Shown here in pieces: positions 40,262 through 49,013 of a DNA stretch of 64,000 nucleotides. The stretch lies in contig NZ_JQCL01000103.1 in NCBI RefSeq assembly GCF_001438845.1, positions 101,742-165,741 of the forward strand, given 5' to 3'. The position numbers were made by a program, and so were the translations under genes. Under the pieces are notes generated by a model, which saw only the letters and a list, made by a program, of their open reading frames with translations, was not told the DNA's origin and did no database searches. Within the stretch, counting starts at the first letter, position 1. The number at the start of each line of letters is the position of its first letter. This stretch comes from Lactiplantibacillus xiangfangensis. GTDB lineage: Bacteria > Bacillota > Bacilli > Lactobacillales > Lactobacillaceae.

Positions 40262-42151
40262 TTAATCAATATCGATATTTCCAGTAAACTGACTGTTATA
40301 TAAGTCAGCGTAGAACCCGTTTTGAGCCATTAACTCTTCATGAGTCCCCGTTTCAACAACGGAACCATGGTTCATCACGATAATATTATCGGCACCTTGA
40401 ATCGTTGATAACCGGTGCGCGACCACGAAACTAGTCCGGTCCTTCAATAACCGTTCCATGGCATGTTGAATGTGTACTTCAGTCCGAGTGTCCACTGAAC
40501 TCGTCGCTTCATCCAAAATCAGGATTTCTGGATCGGCGACAAAGGCTCTGGCAATGGTCAAAAGTTGACGTTGCCCTTGTGAAATATTAGAAGCTTCTTC
40601 GTTTAAGACGGTATCGTAGCCATCTGGCAATTTCCGTACAAAACTGTCCACGTGGGCCGCTTTAGCCGCAGCCATGATTTCGTCCTTAGTGGCGTCTTCA
40701 CGTCCGTACTTCAAGTTGTCATAGATTGTCCCGGTAAATAGCCAAGTATCTTGTAACACCATTGCGAAGTGCGACCGTAAGTCTTCCCGTTTCAAATCAC
40801 GGGTATCAGTCCCATTCAACCGAATCGAACCACCCTTGATGTCGTAGAAACGTTCCAGCAAGTTGATAATGGTCGTCTTACCGGCACCAGTAGGCCCAAC
40901 AATGGCGACTTGTTGCCCACGTTTAACGTCTAAGTTGTAGTCCTTCATCAGCAAGGCGTCGTCGGTGTAACCAAATTGGACGTGTTCCAAACTGATCAAG
41001 TTATCCGTATCCGTCTTAGCTGGTAAGTTGGAGTGTGTCTGTTTCATTTCTTCTTCGTCTAAGACTTCGAAAACCCGTTCCGCAGACGCAACCGTCGATT
41101 GAATCGTGTTCATTAAGTTCGCCATTTGCGAGATTGGTTGTGAGAACTGTTGGGTATATTGTAAGAACGCTTGGATATTCCCTAAAGAAACGTGACCGTT
41201 AGCAACGTCAATCCCACCAATAATGGCGACAAACACGTAACCGATGTTATTCAAAAACATCATTAGCGGCATGATAATCCCAGAAATGAACTGTGCTTTC
41301 CAGGCAGATTGATAGTAATTATCATTTTGTTCTTCGAAGTCATCAATGGTGTCTTGTTCCTTATTGAAACTCTTGATAACAACGTGCCCAGCATAATTTT
41401 CTTCAACCTGGTTGTTTAATAACCCCAGGGACTTTTGTTGCGTGCCAAAGAACTTTTGTGATTTTGGTGCGATTACGCCAACAACGACCACGCTCAATGG
41501 AATCGTCACTAAGGCAATCAGCGTCAACTTCCAGCTAATTGTTAGCATCATCCAAATCGTCCCAACGAACGTGACAACACTCGTCACGGCTTGCGTTAAG
41601 TTTTGTTGCAAGGTGTTCGCAATGTTATCCATATCGTTGACGGCCCGACTCATAATGTCCCCGTTAGAATGGGTATCATAGTACGAAATCGGGACATTTT
41701 GCATTTTACCCTTAAATGACCGCCGTAATTTATAAACGGTGCGTTGTGAGATGCGCGTCATGATAAATTGTTGGATAAAGTTGAACAATGCGGATGCAAC
41801 GTACATCAGCAAAACAATCAGAATGATCTGCCCAATTTTTTCAAAGTTGATGGGAAAACCATTTTGACTAATTCCGGCCTTTTGTTGTGCGGTCCCCTTC
41901 ATGATGCCCTTATAAATTTCGGTCGTCGCTTTCCCTAAAATCTTAGGGGTTCGGATTTGAAAAATAACCGAAGCGATGGCAAAAATCATTACGATGGCAA
42001 GACCAACCCAACGGTCCGACATGTAGCGCATCAAACGCATCGCTGTTTTCCAAAAACTCTTAGGCTTTTCAACGACTCCCTGCGAGCCAGGTCCATGCCG
42101 TGGCCCACTAGGACGTGGTGCGTCGGCTGAATTTGATTTCTTTTCGCTCAT
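40262..42151 (-). CDS. Heterodimeric multidrug-type ABC exporter, canonical half
   Basis: 629 aa: a polar, Gly/Pro-rich N-terminal ~35 residues, six membrane helices, then the nucleotide-binding domain with Walker A GPTGAGKTT, signature NISQGQRQ (ISQGQ rather than LSGGQ), Walker B ILILDEATSSVD with catalytic Glu, and H-loop AHRLST. ATG overlaps the stop of the partner gene (TAATG). Related to BmrCD/LmrCD/EfrAB-type exporters. Substrate unknown. Confidence 0.92.
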   Translation of the reverse strand: MSEKKSNSADAPRPSGPRHGPGSQGVVEKPKSFWKTAMRLMRYMSDRWVGLAIVMIFAIASVIFQIRTPKILGKATTEIYKGIMKGTAQQKAGISQNGFPINFEKIGQIILIVLLMYVASALFNFIQQFIMTRISQRTVYKLRRSFKGKMQNVPISYYDTHSNGDIMSRAVNDMDNIANTLQQNLTQAVTSVVTFVGTIWMMLTISWKLTLIALVTIPLSVVVVGVIAPKSQKFFGTQQKSLGLLNNQVEENYAGHVVIKSFNKEQDTIDDFEEQNDNYYQSAWKAQFISGIIMPLMMFLNNIGYVFVAIIGGIDVANGHVSLGNIQAFLQYTQQFSQPISQMANLMNTIQSTVASAERVFEVLDEEEMKQTHSNLPAKTDTDNLISLEHVQFGYTDDALLMKDYNLDVKRGQQVAIVGPTGAGKTTIINLLERFYDIKGGSIRLNGTDTRDLKREDLRSHFAMVLQDTWLFTGTIYDNLKYGREDATKDEIMAAAKAAHVDSFVRKLPDGYDTVLNEEASNISQGQRQLLTIARAFVADPEILILDEATSSVDTRTEVHIQHAMERLLKDRTSFVVAHRLSTIQGADNIIVMNHGSVVETGTHEELMAQNGFYADLYNSQFTGNIDID

Positions 42152-43881
42152 TAAAGTTGATCCTCCTCTCGTAATTGTGACTTCATAATTTCTTGATAAA
42201 CTTCATTATTCGCTTTTAGTTCAGCGTGGGTCCCCTTACCAACTAACTTCCCGTTATCTAAAACAAGAATCAAGTCGGCGTCGGCCACGGTCGCAATCCG
42301 TTGGGCCACAATGACCACAACACTTTGCTGAATCAATTTGTCTTGGCGTAACTCTGCCCGTAATTCAGCGTCGGTCTTGAAGTCCAAGGCTGAAAACGAG
42401 TCATCAAAAACGTATGCGGAAGCGTGCTTAACTAGTGCTCTAGCAATGGCTAAGCGTTGCCGTTGTCCACCAGAGAAGTTACCCCCACCCTGTTCAACGT
42501 GCGCATCCAGTCCGCCTTCTTCTTTAACGAAGTCGGTTGACCGGGCAATTTCGAGGGCGTGCCAAATTTCATCATCCGTGGCATTTTCATTCCCAAACCG
42601 CATGTTATCCCGGATCGTCCCGGTAAATAACGTCGCCGTTTGTGGGACAAAGGAAACCGCCTTGTGTAAGTCAGTCAGTTTCAAGTTGCGGACGTCCACG
42701 CCATCTAACTTAACGGCACCACTTTCAATATCATAGAACCGCGGAATCAAGTTAACTAAGGTCGTCTTACCGGAACCAGTCCCACCAATGATGGCAACCG
42801 TTTGTCCGGAATGAGCCTTAAAGTCAATGTCTGATAAAGCCAACTGTTCAGCGCTTTGATAACGGTAATCAACGTGATCAAAGGCTAAGCTGTGGGCGGT
42901 CGTTGCTGGTAACGCTTCTGGCTTGTCTGGGTTCGTAATCTTGGTCTTAATATCCAAGACTTCTTGAATCCGTGAAGCTGAAGCTGCGGCCCGTGGAATG
43001 AAGGCAAAAACCATGGCAAGTAACATGAAACTCATCAAGACTTGCATCGCGTAAGTCATAAACGCAATCATGTTCCCAACTTGCATCGTTTGGCTACCAA
43101 TCAATTGGCCACCAAACCAAACAATCGCCACGTTCGTTCCACTCATGATCAACGTCATGACGGGGTATGCTAAAGCCACAATCGTATTAACTTTAATGGC
43201 ATTAGCCGTGTAATCTTGGTTAGCGTCTTCAAAACGGTTTTGTTCGAATTTGTCTTGTCGGAATGCCCGGATAACCCGAACACCGGTCAAGCCTTCACGA
43301 AAGACCAAGTTAATACGGTCGGTCTTCGTTTGCATTGCCCGGAACAGTGGAATGGCGCCCCACATGATCAAGCCGATAAAGATTAACAGTACCGGAATGG
43401 AGACCACGAAAATCCAAGTCAATTCATGACTCTTCGTGTACGCCAGGAAACTTGCCCCGACTAACATAATTGGCGCCATAATCATCATCCGTAACGCCAT
43501 CATTGCAACGTTTTGAATCTGAACAACGTCGTTAGTCGTCCGGGTAATCAATGAAGAAGTTTCCACTTTATCAAATTCATCATTTGAAAAGTTGATGACC
43601 TTCTTATAAATATCCGAACGCAAATTTTTCCCTAATTGTTGGGATGACCGCGCTGCGAGAAATACGTTCCCGAAAGCGGCAACTACGGATAACAGTGAAA
43701 AACCGACCATTTCAAACCCGATTTTCCAAATGTAATCGATGTCACCAGTGGCGACCCCGTTATTCACAATGTTCGACGTCAAACTAGGCAAATTCAAGTT
43801 AGCAATCACTTGGACGACCATAAATAAGATCGCCCCAATGACTGCGCCATATGAAATACGCCCCTTCGCTATTTTAAGCAT
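42151..43881 (-). CDS. Heterodimeric multidrug-type ABC exporter, degenerate half
   Basis: 576 aa: six membrane helices and a nucleotide-binding domain with Walker A GGTGSGKTTL and an intact signature FSGGQRQRLA. Walker B reads VFDDSFSALD, so the catalytic Glu is replaced by Asp, and the switch region is AQRIAT instead of His. This is the usual degenerate subunit of asymmetric exporters. First gene of the unit. Confidence 0.92.
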   Translation of the reverse strand: MLKIAKGRISYGAVIGAILFMVVQVIANLNLPSLTSNIVNNGVATGDIDYIWKIGFEMVGFSLLSVVAAFGNVFLAARSSQQLGKNLRSDIYKKVINFSNDEFDKVETSSLITRTTNDVVQIQNVAMMALRMMIMAPIMLVGASFLAYTKSHELTWIFVVSIPVLLIFIGLIMWGAIPLFRAMQTKTDRINLVFREGLTGVRVIRAFRQDKFEQNRFEDANQDYTANAIKVNTIVALAYPVMTLIMSGTNVAIVWFGGQLIGSQTMQVGNMIAFMTYAMQVLMSFMLLAMVFAFIPRAAASASRIQEVLDIKTKITNPDKPEALPATTAHSLAFDHVDYRYQSAEQLALSDIDFKAHSGQTVAIIGGTGSGKTTLVNLIPRFYDIESGAVKLDGVDVRNLKLTDLHKAVSFVPQTATLFTGTIRDNMRFGNENATDDEIWHALEIARSTDFVKEEGGLDAHVEQGGGNFSGGQRQRLAIARALVKHASAYVFDDSFSALDFKTDAELRAELRQDKLIQQSVVVIVAQRIATVADADLILVLDNGKLVGKGTHAELKANNEVYQEIMKSQLREEDQL

Positions 43882-44085
43882 CTACACGCTCCCCTTCATT
43901 CATTATCAAAATAATAATGCAGTATTCTAATCTAACGAAAAATTACTTCCTTGTCAACTATCCTGACAAGACTCACGGAAATAATTGTAACTCACTCTAG
44001 CAATTTTGACATCTAAAATGTTTTAATTTTTTATAAAGCCTTTAATAGTTAGTTAACAATGTTCTTTACTTAATTTCAAGCAAAG

Positions 44086-44122
44086 TAAAACGCAGCCGCT
44101 TCATTTACGAAACGACTGCGCC
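44086..44122 (-). terminator. Terminator after the YxeA gene
   Basis: CGCAGTCGTTTCG / GAAGCGGCTGCG arms with Ts following on the minus strand, ~40 bases after the stop. Confidence 0.7.
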
Positions 44123-44158
44123 TACTTATAGGAAGTTTTAATTTTGATGAGGCCTTTT

Positions 44159-44551
44159 TTAGCTACCGGCTAAGTTGGTGCGAATATTATTAGGAACGGT
44201 CGCTTCATCGACCGCTTCCCACGTATTGACATTTTGTCCCTTAGTTTCAATTTTGAGATAGTGTTGACGCTTCAAACGGTGATCAGCGTTAAAAGTCAGT
44301 GTTCGGGGCTGACCCGCAGCATCGACCGTCTTCATCTTATAGGTGAAGATATCTTCATTCATCTCACCCTTCGTATGGCTGATAGCTTGATTCGTCAGGC
44401 CGTATACCGTCGTCACTTTCACCATGGGATTGACGTTATCCAGCGCCATCGCCAGCTCGTCGCCCCGATTCTTAGTCAAATGACTTGAAAACAATAACGT
44501 GCCCACCCCTATGACGATAATCGTCACCAATCCGAGTAAAACTTTTTTCAT
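44159..44551 (-). CDS. YxeA family protein (DUF1093)
   Basis: 130 aa. N-terminal hydrophobic segment (residues ~3-24; membrane anchor or signal) and a YxeA-type domain with RLKRQHYLKIETKGQNVNTW and the C-terminal P-N-N-I segment. Extracytoplasmic, function unknown; members often accompany bacteriocin or exporter loci. AGGGGG precedes the ATG. Confidence 0.82.
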   Translation of the reverse strand: MKKVLLGLVTIIVIGVGTLLFSSHLTKNRGDELAMALDNVNPMVKVTTVYGLTNQAISHTKGEMNEDIFTYKMKTVDAAGQPRTLTFNADHRLKRQHYLKIETKGQNVNTWEAVDEATVPNNIRTNLAGS

Positions 44552-44790
44552 ACTTGTCGCCCCCTGCGAGTATTTTGTATTACAAATTTTATATTATCCA
44601 ATCGTTAACCAGTCGTCTAGACCACCCAAGTAATTTTTAAGTAACTTAGTAAAGCCCTAAGCAATGCTAGCTTTTCTTAAGATGTGTACCTAACTATATA
44701 TTAAAAAAATGCTATTTTAACAAAATAATTACTGCGTTCCATTACTAAATCTATTAAGATAGGAAGAAGGTATAATCAGGGGGGATTATC

Positions 44791-45630
44791 ATGTTATCAA
44801 AAAAATGGGGACGACCTTGGCTACTCACACTGCTAGGGTTATTACTACTAGGGGGCTGTAGCGCTGGTTCTACGGCCAGCAAATCAGCACATCATTCCAG
44901 TGCACAGGCGGCGACTAAAAGCCAGCAGACGCGCACTCAGCGTCAAAAACGACACTACGCTAATTGGCACCACGTTAAAGAAGTTAAGCTGCCAATTTTA
45001 ATGTATCACAGTATTTCTAGTGGCAACGCGCTACGGGTACCAACTAAGGAATTTCGCAAGCAAATGGCCTATCTAAAGTGCCAGCACTATCGGACCTTGA
45101 CTGCGGACGAGGCGGTTTACGCACTTAAACACAAAGCGTTACCTCAAGGGAAAGTTGTCTGGATCACTTTAGATGACAGTTATAAGGATAATATGACGCA
45201 AGCTTGGCCAATTTTGAAGAAGAATCATCAGCACGCGACCATTAACTTCATTACCGGCTTCACGGGCAAGAAGAATCATCTGAACTTGGCTGAAGCCCAA
45301 AAGATGAAAGCGTCGGGCAATATCGACTTTGAAAGTCACACGGTTCGCCATTTGGACCTCAACGACTTAACTTACCAAGTTCAACTAACAGAACTAACCA
45401 GTTCCAAGAAATGGTTGGATCAACACTTAAAACAAAAGACGCAGGTCATCTGTTACCCCGCCGGACGAGCCGACGGGGCCACGATTAGGGCGGACAAGGC
45501 TGCGGGCTACACTTACGCCTTGTCAACGGCTGAAGGTATCGCGACGAGCCACCAGAGTCCGTATAATCTAACACGTCAGCGGGTCACCCCAGGAATGAGC
45601 ATGGGTACCTTTGCCGCACTACTAAAGTAA
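44791..45630 (+). CDS. Polysaccharide deacetylase lipoprotein (CE4 family)
   Basis: 279 aa. Signal peptide with lipobox LGGC (Cys23), a Ser/Ala/His-rich linker, then an IcaB/PgaB-like CE4 domain: LPILMYHSI, VWITLDDSYKDN (motif 1, catalytic and metal Asp pair) and FESHTVRHLDL (His metal ligands), CYPAGR. Probably deacetylates N-acetylated surface polysaccharide or peptidoglycan. GGGGGGATT ribosome site. Confidence 0.93.
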   Translation: MLSKKWGRPWLLTLLGLLLLGGCSAGSTASKSAHHSSAQAATKSQQTRTQRQKRHYANWHHVKEVKLPILMYHSISSGNALRVPTKEFRKQMAYLKCQHYRTLTADEAVYALKHKALPQGKVVWITLDDSYKDNMTQAWPILKKNHQHATINFITGFTGKKNHLNLAEAQKMKASGNIDFESHTVRHLDLNDLTYQVQLTELTSSKKWLDQHLKQKTQVICYPAGRADGATIRADKAAGYTYALSTAEGIATSHQSPYNLTRQRVTPGMSMGTFAALLK

Positions 45631-45658
45631 TACTGTCATCAAAATTAGTTTAGCCAAG

Positions 45659-45683
45659 ACGGGGTGTAATAGCCCCGTTTTTT
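45659..45683 (+). terminator. Terminator of the deacetylase gene
   Basis: ACGGGG / CCCCGT hairpin followed by TTTTTT. Confidence 0.85.
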
Positions 45684-45718
45684 AATACATATATCCGGAA
45701 TTAGAAAGTGTAATTCCA

Positions 45719-46011
45719 ATGCGCCAAGATGTTAAGAAAATTCGTAATTTATTAAAGCAAGATGCCAAACTAAAACGTGATTTGACGTCTTTTAATCAGG
45801 TTTCTAGTCCCTCATTCGATGGAGTAGCCGAAACGGTGCTGAAAGCCGCTTGATAAACCATGTTGACCTGTCTTACCAGCTAAAAAAAGTCGAAGTCGTT
45901 CTTAACGCAATTGATGACCCACAATATCAATTTATATTATTGAGAAACATTTCAGCCAAAATTAAACTTGCGAACAATTGTCAGTTAGTGTTAGCAAGTT
46001 TAATTATTTAA
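45719..46011 (+). pseudogene. Frameshifted remnant of a small phage-type protein (ArpU/DUF1492-like)
   Basis: ATG 45719 opens a 44-codon frame (MRQDVKKIRNLLKQDAKLKR...) ending at TGA 45851. From 45847 another frame continues with the right texture (RLINHVDLSYQLKKVEVVLN...) to TAA 46009. The spacing of its Leu, Val and acidic residues resembles phage ArpU/DUF1492 late-gene regulators, but I am unsure of the family. The end overlaps a hairpin AACTTGC / GCAAGTT (45964-46000) that may be a terminator. Nothing else coding is seen in 45631-46088. Confidence 0.45.
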
Positions 46012-46088
46012 AAAATCGAGCATTGTTAAGCTTTTCGAAATATTATGATATACTTTGAAAGAAAAAATATTGTTAATAGGAGAACTTA

Positions 46089-46793
46089 ATGAAAAGTATT
46101 AGAGAAATGGACGCTCCCATGGGACTAGCATTTTTCTTTGGGCCAGCATTTATTATAGTGATTGTTCTATTAGTAGGTGGGTTTAACACAGTTTCAGCCA
46201 TTATGGTATTAATATTAGTTCTATGTGGTCTCAAATACATGCATACTTCAATAATCGGTAAGTATAAGACAATGCAATCCACTGTTAATAATATTCATTT
46301 AAAAAACAATAGTAAGATATTAGACGCCGGTTGTGGCCATGGAGCCTTTACGTTGCAATTTAGCAAAAAAGCAGCGAGCATAAGTGAAATAGTAGGAATT
46401 GATATTTGGAGTAATAAAGATCAAGGAAATAATTCAATCGAAGCTACTCAAAAAATAATGGATAGTAGTAGTTTGGCCGGCAAGGTGAAATTAAAAACTG
46501 CTAACATTCTAAATATGCCATTTAACAATAATGAATTTGATCTGATTATATCTAGTCTGGTACTGCATAATATTAAGCCATTTACAAAAAGAAAAGCGGC
46601 ACTTTCAGAAATATCAAGGGTTCAAAAGGAAAAAGGCCAATTGATAATCATGGACATAGGATTTGAAACTAAAAAATATGTTCCTGTTCTTGAAAGTTTA
46701 GGATATTGCAATATTGATATTGTGAATACAAGTTATAATGGCTGGTGGGGTACTCCGATGGTACCAACCTTCCTTATAACTGCTTCGAAATAA
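46089..46793 (+). CDS. Membrane-anchored class I SAM-dependent methyltransferase
   Basis: 234 aa. Two N-terminal membrane segments (~12-55), then a methyltransferase domain with motif I ILDAGCGHGAF, EIVGIDIW (motif II) and FDLIISSLVLHNI (motif IV). Markedly AT-richer than the neighbouring genes, which suggests acquisition. AGGAGA ribosome site. Substrate unknown; the membrane anchor favours a lipid or quinone-like substrate (inference). Confidence 0.85.
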   Translation: MKSIREMDAPMGLAFFFGPAFIIVIVLLVGGFNTVSAIMVLILVLCGLKYMHTSIIGKYKTMQSTVNNIHLKNNSKILDAGCGHGAFTLQFSKKAASISEIVGIDIWSNKDQGNNSIEATQKIMDSSSLAGKVKLKTANILNMPFNNNEFDLIISSLVLHNIKPFTKRKAALSEISRVQKEKGQLIIMDIGFETKKYVPVLESLGYCNIDIVNTSYNGWWGTPMVPTFLITASK

Positions 46794-46842
46794 AAACTGT
46801 TAACCAGATTTGGTTAACAGTCACTGCCCCGCGCAAGTATTA

Positions 46843-46866
46843 AGTCACTGGAAAAGTGGCTTTTTT
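46843..46866 (+). terminator. Terminator of the methyltransferase gene
   Basis: GTCACT / AGTGGC hairpin with TTTTTT. A second perfect hairpin, ACTGTTAACC / GGTTAACAGT (46796-46821), lies upstream and has its T-run on the minus strand. Confidence 0.65.
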
Positions 46867-46932
46867 GTTATATTTTTGACTGACTTTTAGTGAAAAGAAA
46901 TGACAACCAATGACAAACTAGAGTAATAAAAA

Positions 46933-46973
46933 AGCTGTAATCACGGTGTTCTTGACAACCAATGATAACAGCT
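46933..46973 (-). terminator. Former tRNA-Gln terminator, left of the satellite
   Basis: AGCTGTTATCA / TGATTACAGCT on the minus strand followed by TTTTTT. It lies just beyond the duplicated tRNA 3' end and is probably the host terminator displaced by the insertion. Confidence 0.6.
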
Positions 46974-46983
46974 AATAACGAAT

Positions 46984-46998
46984 ATTGGGTATACTGGG
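46984..46998. repeat. Left attachment site (attL core)
   Basis: ATTGGGTATACTGGG, identical to the 3' end of the intact tRNA-Gln at 56905-56919. The next bases diverge (TTCAAACC against CTCGAACC). Confidence 0.85.
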
Positions 46999-47070
46999 TT
47001 CAAACCAAGCCCGGAAAGGAATGCTGTTATATCAGCGCTGACAGCCTATATCAGCACTCAAAACACGCTC

Positions 47071-47095
47071 GTGGTTCCCAAAATGGTTCCATTTA
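47071..47095 (+). repeat. Integrase arm-type direct repeat, left copy
   Basis: A 25-base sequence containing GTGGTTCCC and AAAATGGTTCC occurs here and at 56785-56809 in the same orientation, near both ends of the element but inside the att cores. It fits arm-type binding sites for the AP2-like N-terminal domain of the integrase. Confidence 0.6.
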
Positions 47096-47158
47096 GTTCT
47101 AAAAACACGTTTTTACACATAATTTGATACCAATAAATCATGCTGGCGGGCACTACAT

Positions 47159-47188
47159 AAAACCATCTTAACGGATGGCTTTTTATTT
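47159..47188 (+). terminator. Hairpin with T-tail near the left end
   Basis: CCATC / GATGG hairpin followed by TTTTTATTT. The unit it would end is unclear. Confidence 0.45.
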
Positions 47189-47706
47189 ACAGTCCTTTTT
47201 TAGGGTGTCAGAAATGTCAGCATGATTTCTCTTTTTAGGGCCTCCACAATCTCCACATATTCGCTATATATTCCCTTTAGGGTGTCGCATTTGTCACCAT
47301 ACACAAGCTAAAGCAAACAGCTTATCTCAACTTATTATTAAGCTGGAATAAGCTTTATAGTCCTGCTTGAATCAGAGTGCTCCCTTTCGTGTATGGCAAC
47401 GCTCCGATTAATAAAGTAACGTTTCATCACTGCAAAATCAGGCGCTAAATACTGACGTATCAGCATTTATAATGCTTATTTCGTGTTATGTTGTTTCAAA
47501 ATGTACTGTGTTTGTTTCGTAACGCTCCGATTAAACAAATAGCCTACTATAGCAATGCCATCGCCTGAACATGGCTATGCTACAGCATTGCTACGCTTAA
47601 TCCTGTGTTGTTTGTTTCCTAATTTCGTCTGTGTTGTTTTGAAATTGTATAGCTTAACACACCATTGCAGAGTAACTCACCAACAACCGTACTTAGAATA
47701 CACTTG
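47189..47706. other. Repeat-bearing non-coding region of the satellite
   Basis: No credible gene. Contains AACGCTCCGATTAA twice (47398-47411 and 47521-47534), a 9-bp inverted repeat TAGCAATGC (47550-47558) / GCATTGCTA (47585-47593), several TGTGTTGTTT-like words, and two TTTAGGGTGTC phrases (near 47200 and 47277). It sits in the distal part of the element, where PICIs often carry packaging sequences, but no cos or pac site was recognised. Confidence 0.4.
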
Positions 47707-48036
47707 TTAATTGCCTTCCCTATTAACTAATTCCCACCACTCAAGCACCGCCCGTTTACGTACCTTGTAATACTGTGACTTTTTTAACCCTAATTGTGCT
47801 TGTGCCAGGGTACGACTACCTCCCGGAACTATAAACTCATCCCGAATTAACTTAGCTTGTCCCGGATCAGTAATAGCACTTACCGCCCCATTAACCTGAT
47901 CACACCACACTTCTATTTGTTTCCACCGTCTAGGCTTCCCTAATCCCATTGCGTCAATAAATGGCTGCTCAATGATACTTTTATAAAACCGGTACCGTTT
48001 TAAATAAGAACAGGCTTCTTGGTACTTTTTATCCAA
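47707..48036 (-). CDS. Small phage-type protein, ArpU/RinA-like
   Basis: 109 aa from TTG 48036, with GGGGATGA upstream. Helical; the C-terminus (LAQAQLGLKKSQYYKVRKRA) looks like the sigma-like helix-turn-helix that ends ArpU/RinA/DUF1492 regulators of phage late genes. In a satellite such a gene could influence helper-phage late transcription; this is inference. A small terminase subunit cannot be excluded. Confidence 0.6.
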   Translation of the reverse strand: MDKKYQEACSYLKRYRFYKSIIEQPFIDAMGLGKPRRWKQIEVWCDQVNGAVSAITDPGQAKLIRDEFIVPGGSRTLAQAQLGLKKSQYYKVRKRAVLEWWELVNREGN

Positions 48037-48675
48037 CTATGATCATCCCCAATGTATGTAAAAAGGGATGCTAGCCACCCCGTTAGCATCCCTTTTATAA
48101 TGCGCCGCTAAAGGCTGCGCTATGATTAATCCCGATATAGTTATTATATCATTACACCTAGTTATTTACATCAGAGTAGCTCAACTAGCACCCCAACAGT
48201 AACCCAACTGGTAACCCAATAACTTCTAAGCTAGTTGCCCTACTATCACGTATAACACTGATCTTGTTTTTTACAGCCCGACAAATCTGCCAATGAGTAA
48301 CATATACATAGTAGGTTTTAAGCCTACTCACTCATTACAGCATGCACCCTTTATGGTTATTAGGGTGCACCCTAATCTGCACCCCTTGCAAGCGATAAAC
48401 GTTAATGTATCAACGTTCTAGCTCTGTTCCTTATAGTGTTTGTTTCGTAAATCATCAATTACTATCACGAGCACCGTAGTTCTAACTACACACCGAACAG
48501 GCAAGTGCTAGCATCCGCTTTACAAGTGTAGTTAGAGTTACGGCTGTTATATATCAGGTTAATAAAAACCATCACCTAAATTATTACGGATGATGGTATC
48601 GGATAACTCACTATTCAATTACGCGCCTTGAATATGCCTTTCTGCATCACTTAGACGCTTGATATCAGGTTGTAA
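48037..48675. other. Non-coding region with several hairpins
   Basis: No credible gene. Holds a terminator-like hairpin AAAAGGGATGCTA / TAGCATCCCTTTT (48060-48095), AGTAGG / CCTACT (48310-48328), TGCACCCT / AGGGTGCA (48343-48369) and an 18-base-armed hairpin CCGTAGTTCTAACTACAC (48474-48491) / GTGTAGTTAGAGTTACGG (48526-48543). CAGTAACCCAACTGGTAACCC is a short direct repeat near 48,200. Confidence 0.5.
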
Positions 48676-48990
48676 CTATCTTTCCCATCCCTTTAAGTCA
48701 GCTTGCTCTATGGCACTGATACGGGCGTTCATGGTAGTTACTTGGCTCTTAAAGCTAGCAATCCCAATATTAAGTTCATCCTGATCCGTAGCAATAAACA
48801 AACCACTACTACGGCCGTTACGGTTTGCCACAATTGGGACGCCGTGCAATCCAATCAGGTTACTAACTGCCGCCCTGACATCCCGCACACTCAATTGAGT
48901 AGCCTTGCAGATATTGCGGGTCGTGATTGGATAACCAGCCCCACGCGGTAAGATACTTAACACTTTAAACTCGATCATTGATAACGGCAT
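48676..48990 (-). CDS. Small winged-helix-like protein
   Basis: 104 aa. Residues ~5-60 look like a winged helix (EFKVLSILPRG, TTRNICKATQLSVRDVRAAVSNL), followed by a short coiled coil (NIGIASFKSQVTTMNARISAIEQ). AGGGGG ribosome site. Probably a DNA-binding regulator of the satellite; family not recognised. Confidence 0.6.
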   Translation of the reverse strand: MPLSMIEFKVLSILPRGAGYPITTRNICKATQLSVRDVRAAVSNLIGLHGVPIVANRNGRSSGLFIATDQDELNIGIASFKSQVTTMNARISAIEQADLKGWER

Positions 48991-49013
48991 TCTGTTGCCC
49001 CCTAGTTTTATAA

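Noticed and set aside
46796..46821. Perfect hairpin after the methyltransferase as its terminator
   Set aside because: Its T-run is on the minus strand; the next hairpin (46843-46866) has the T-run needed on the plus strand.
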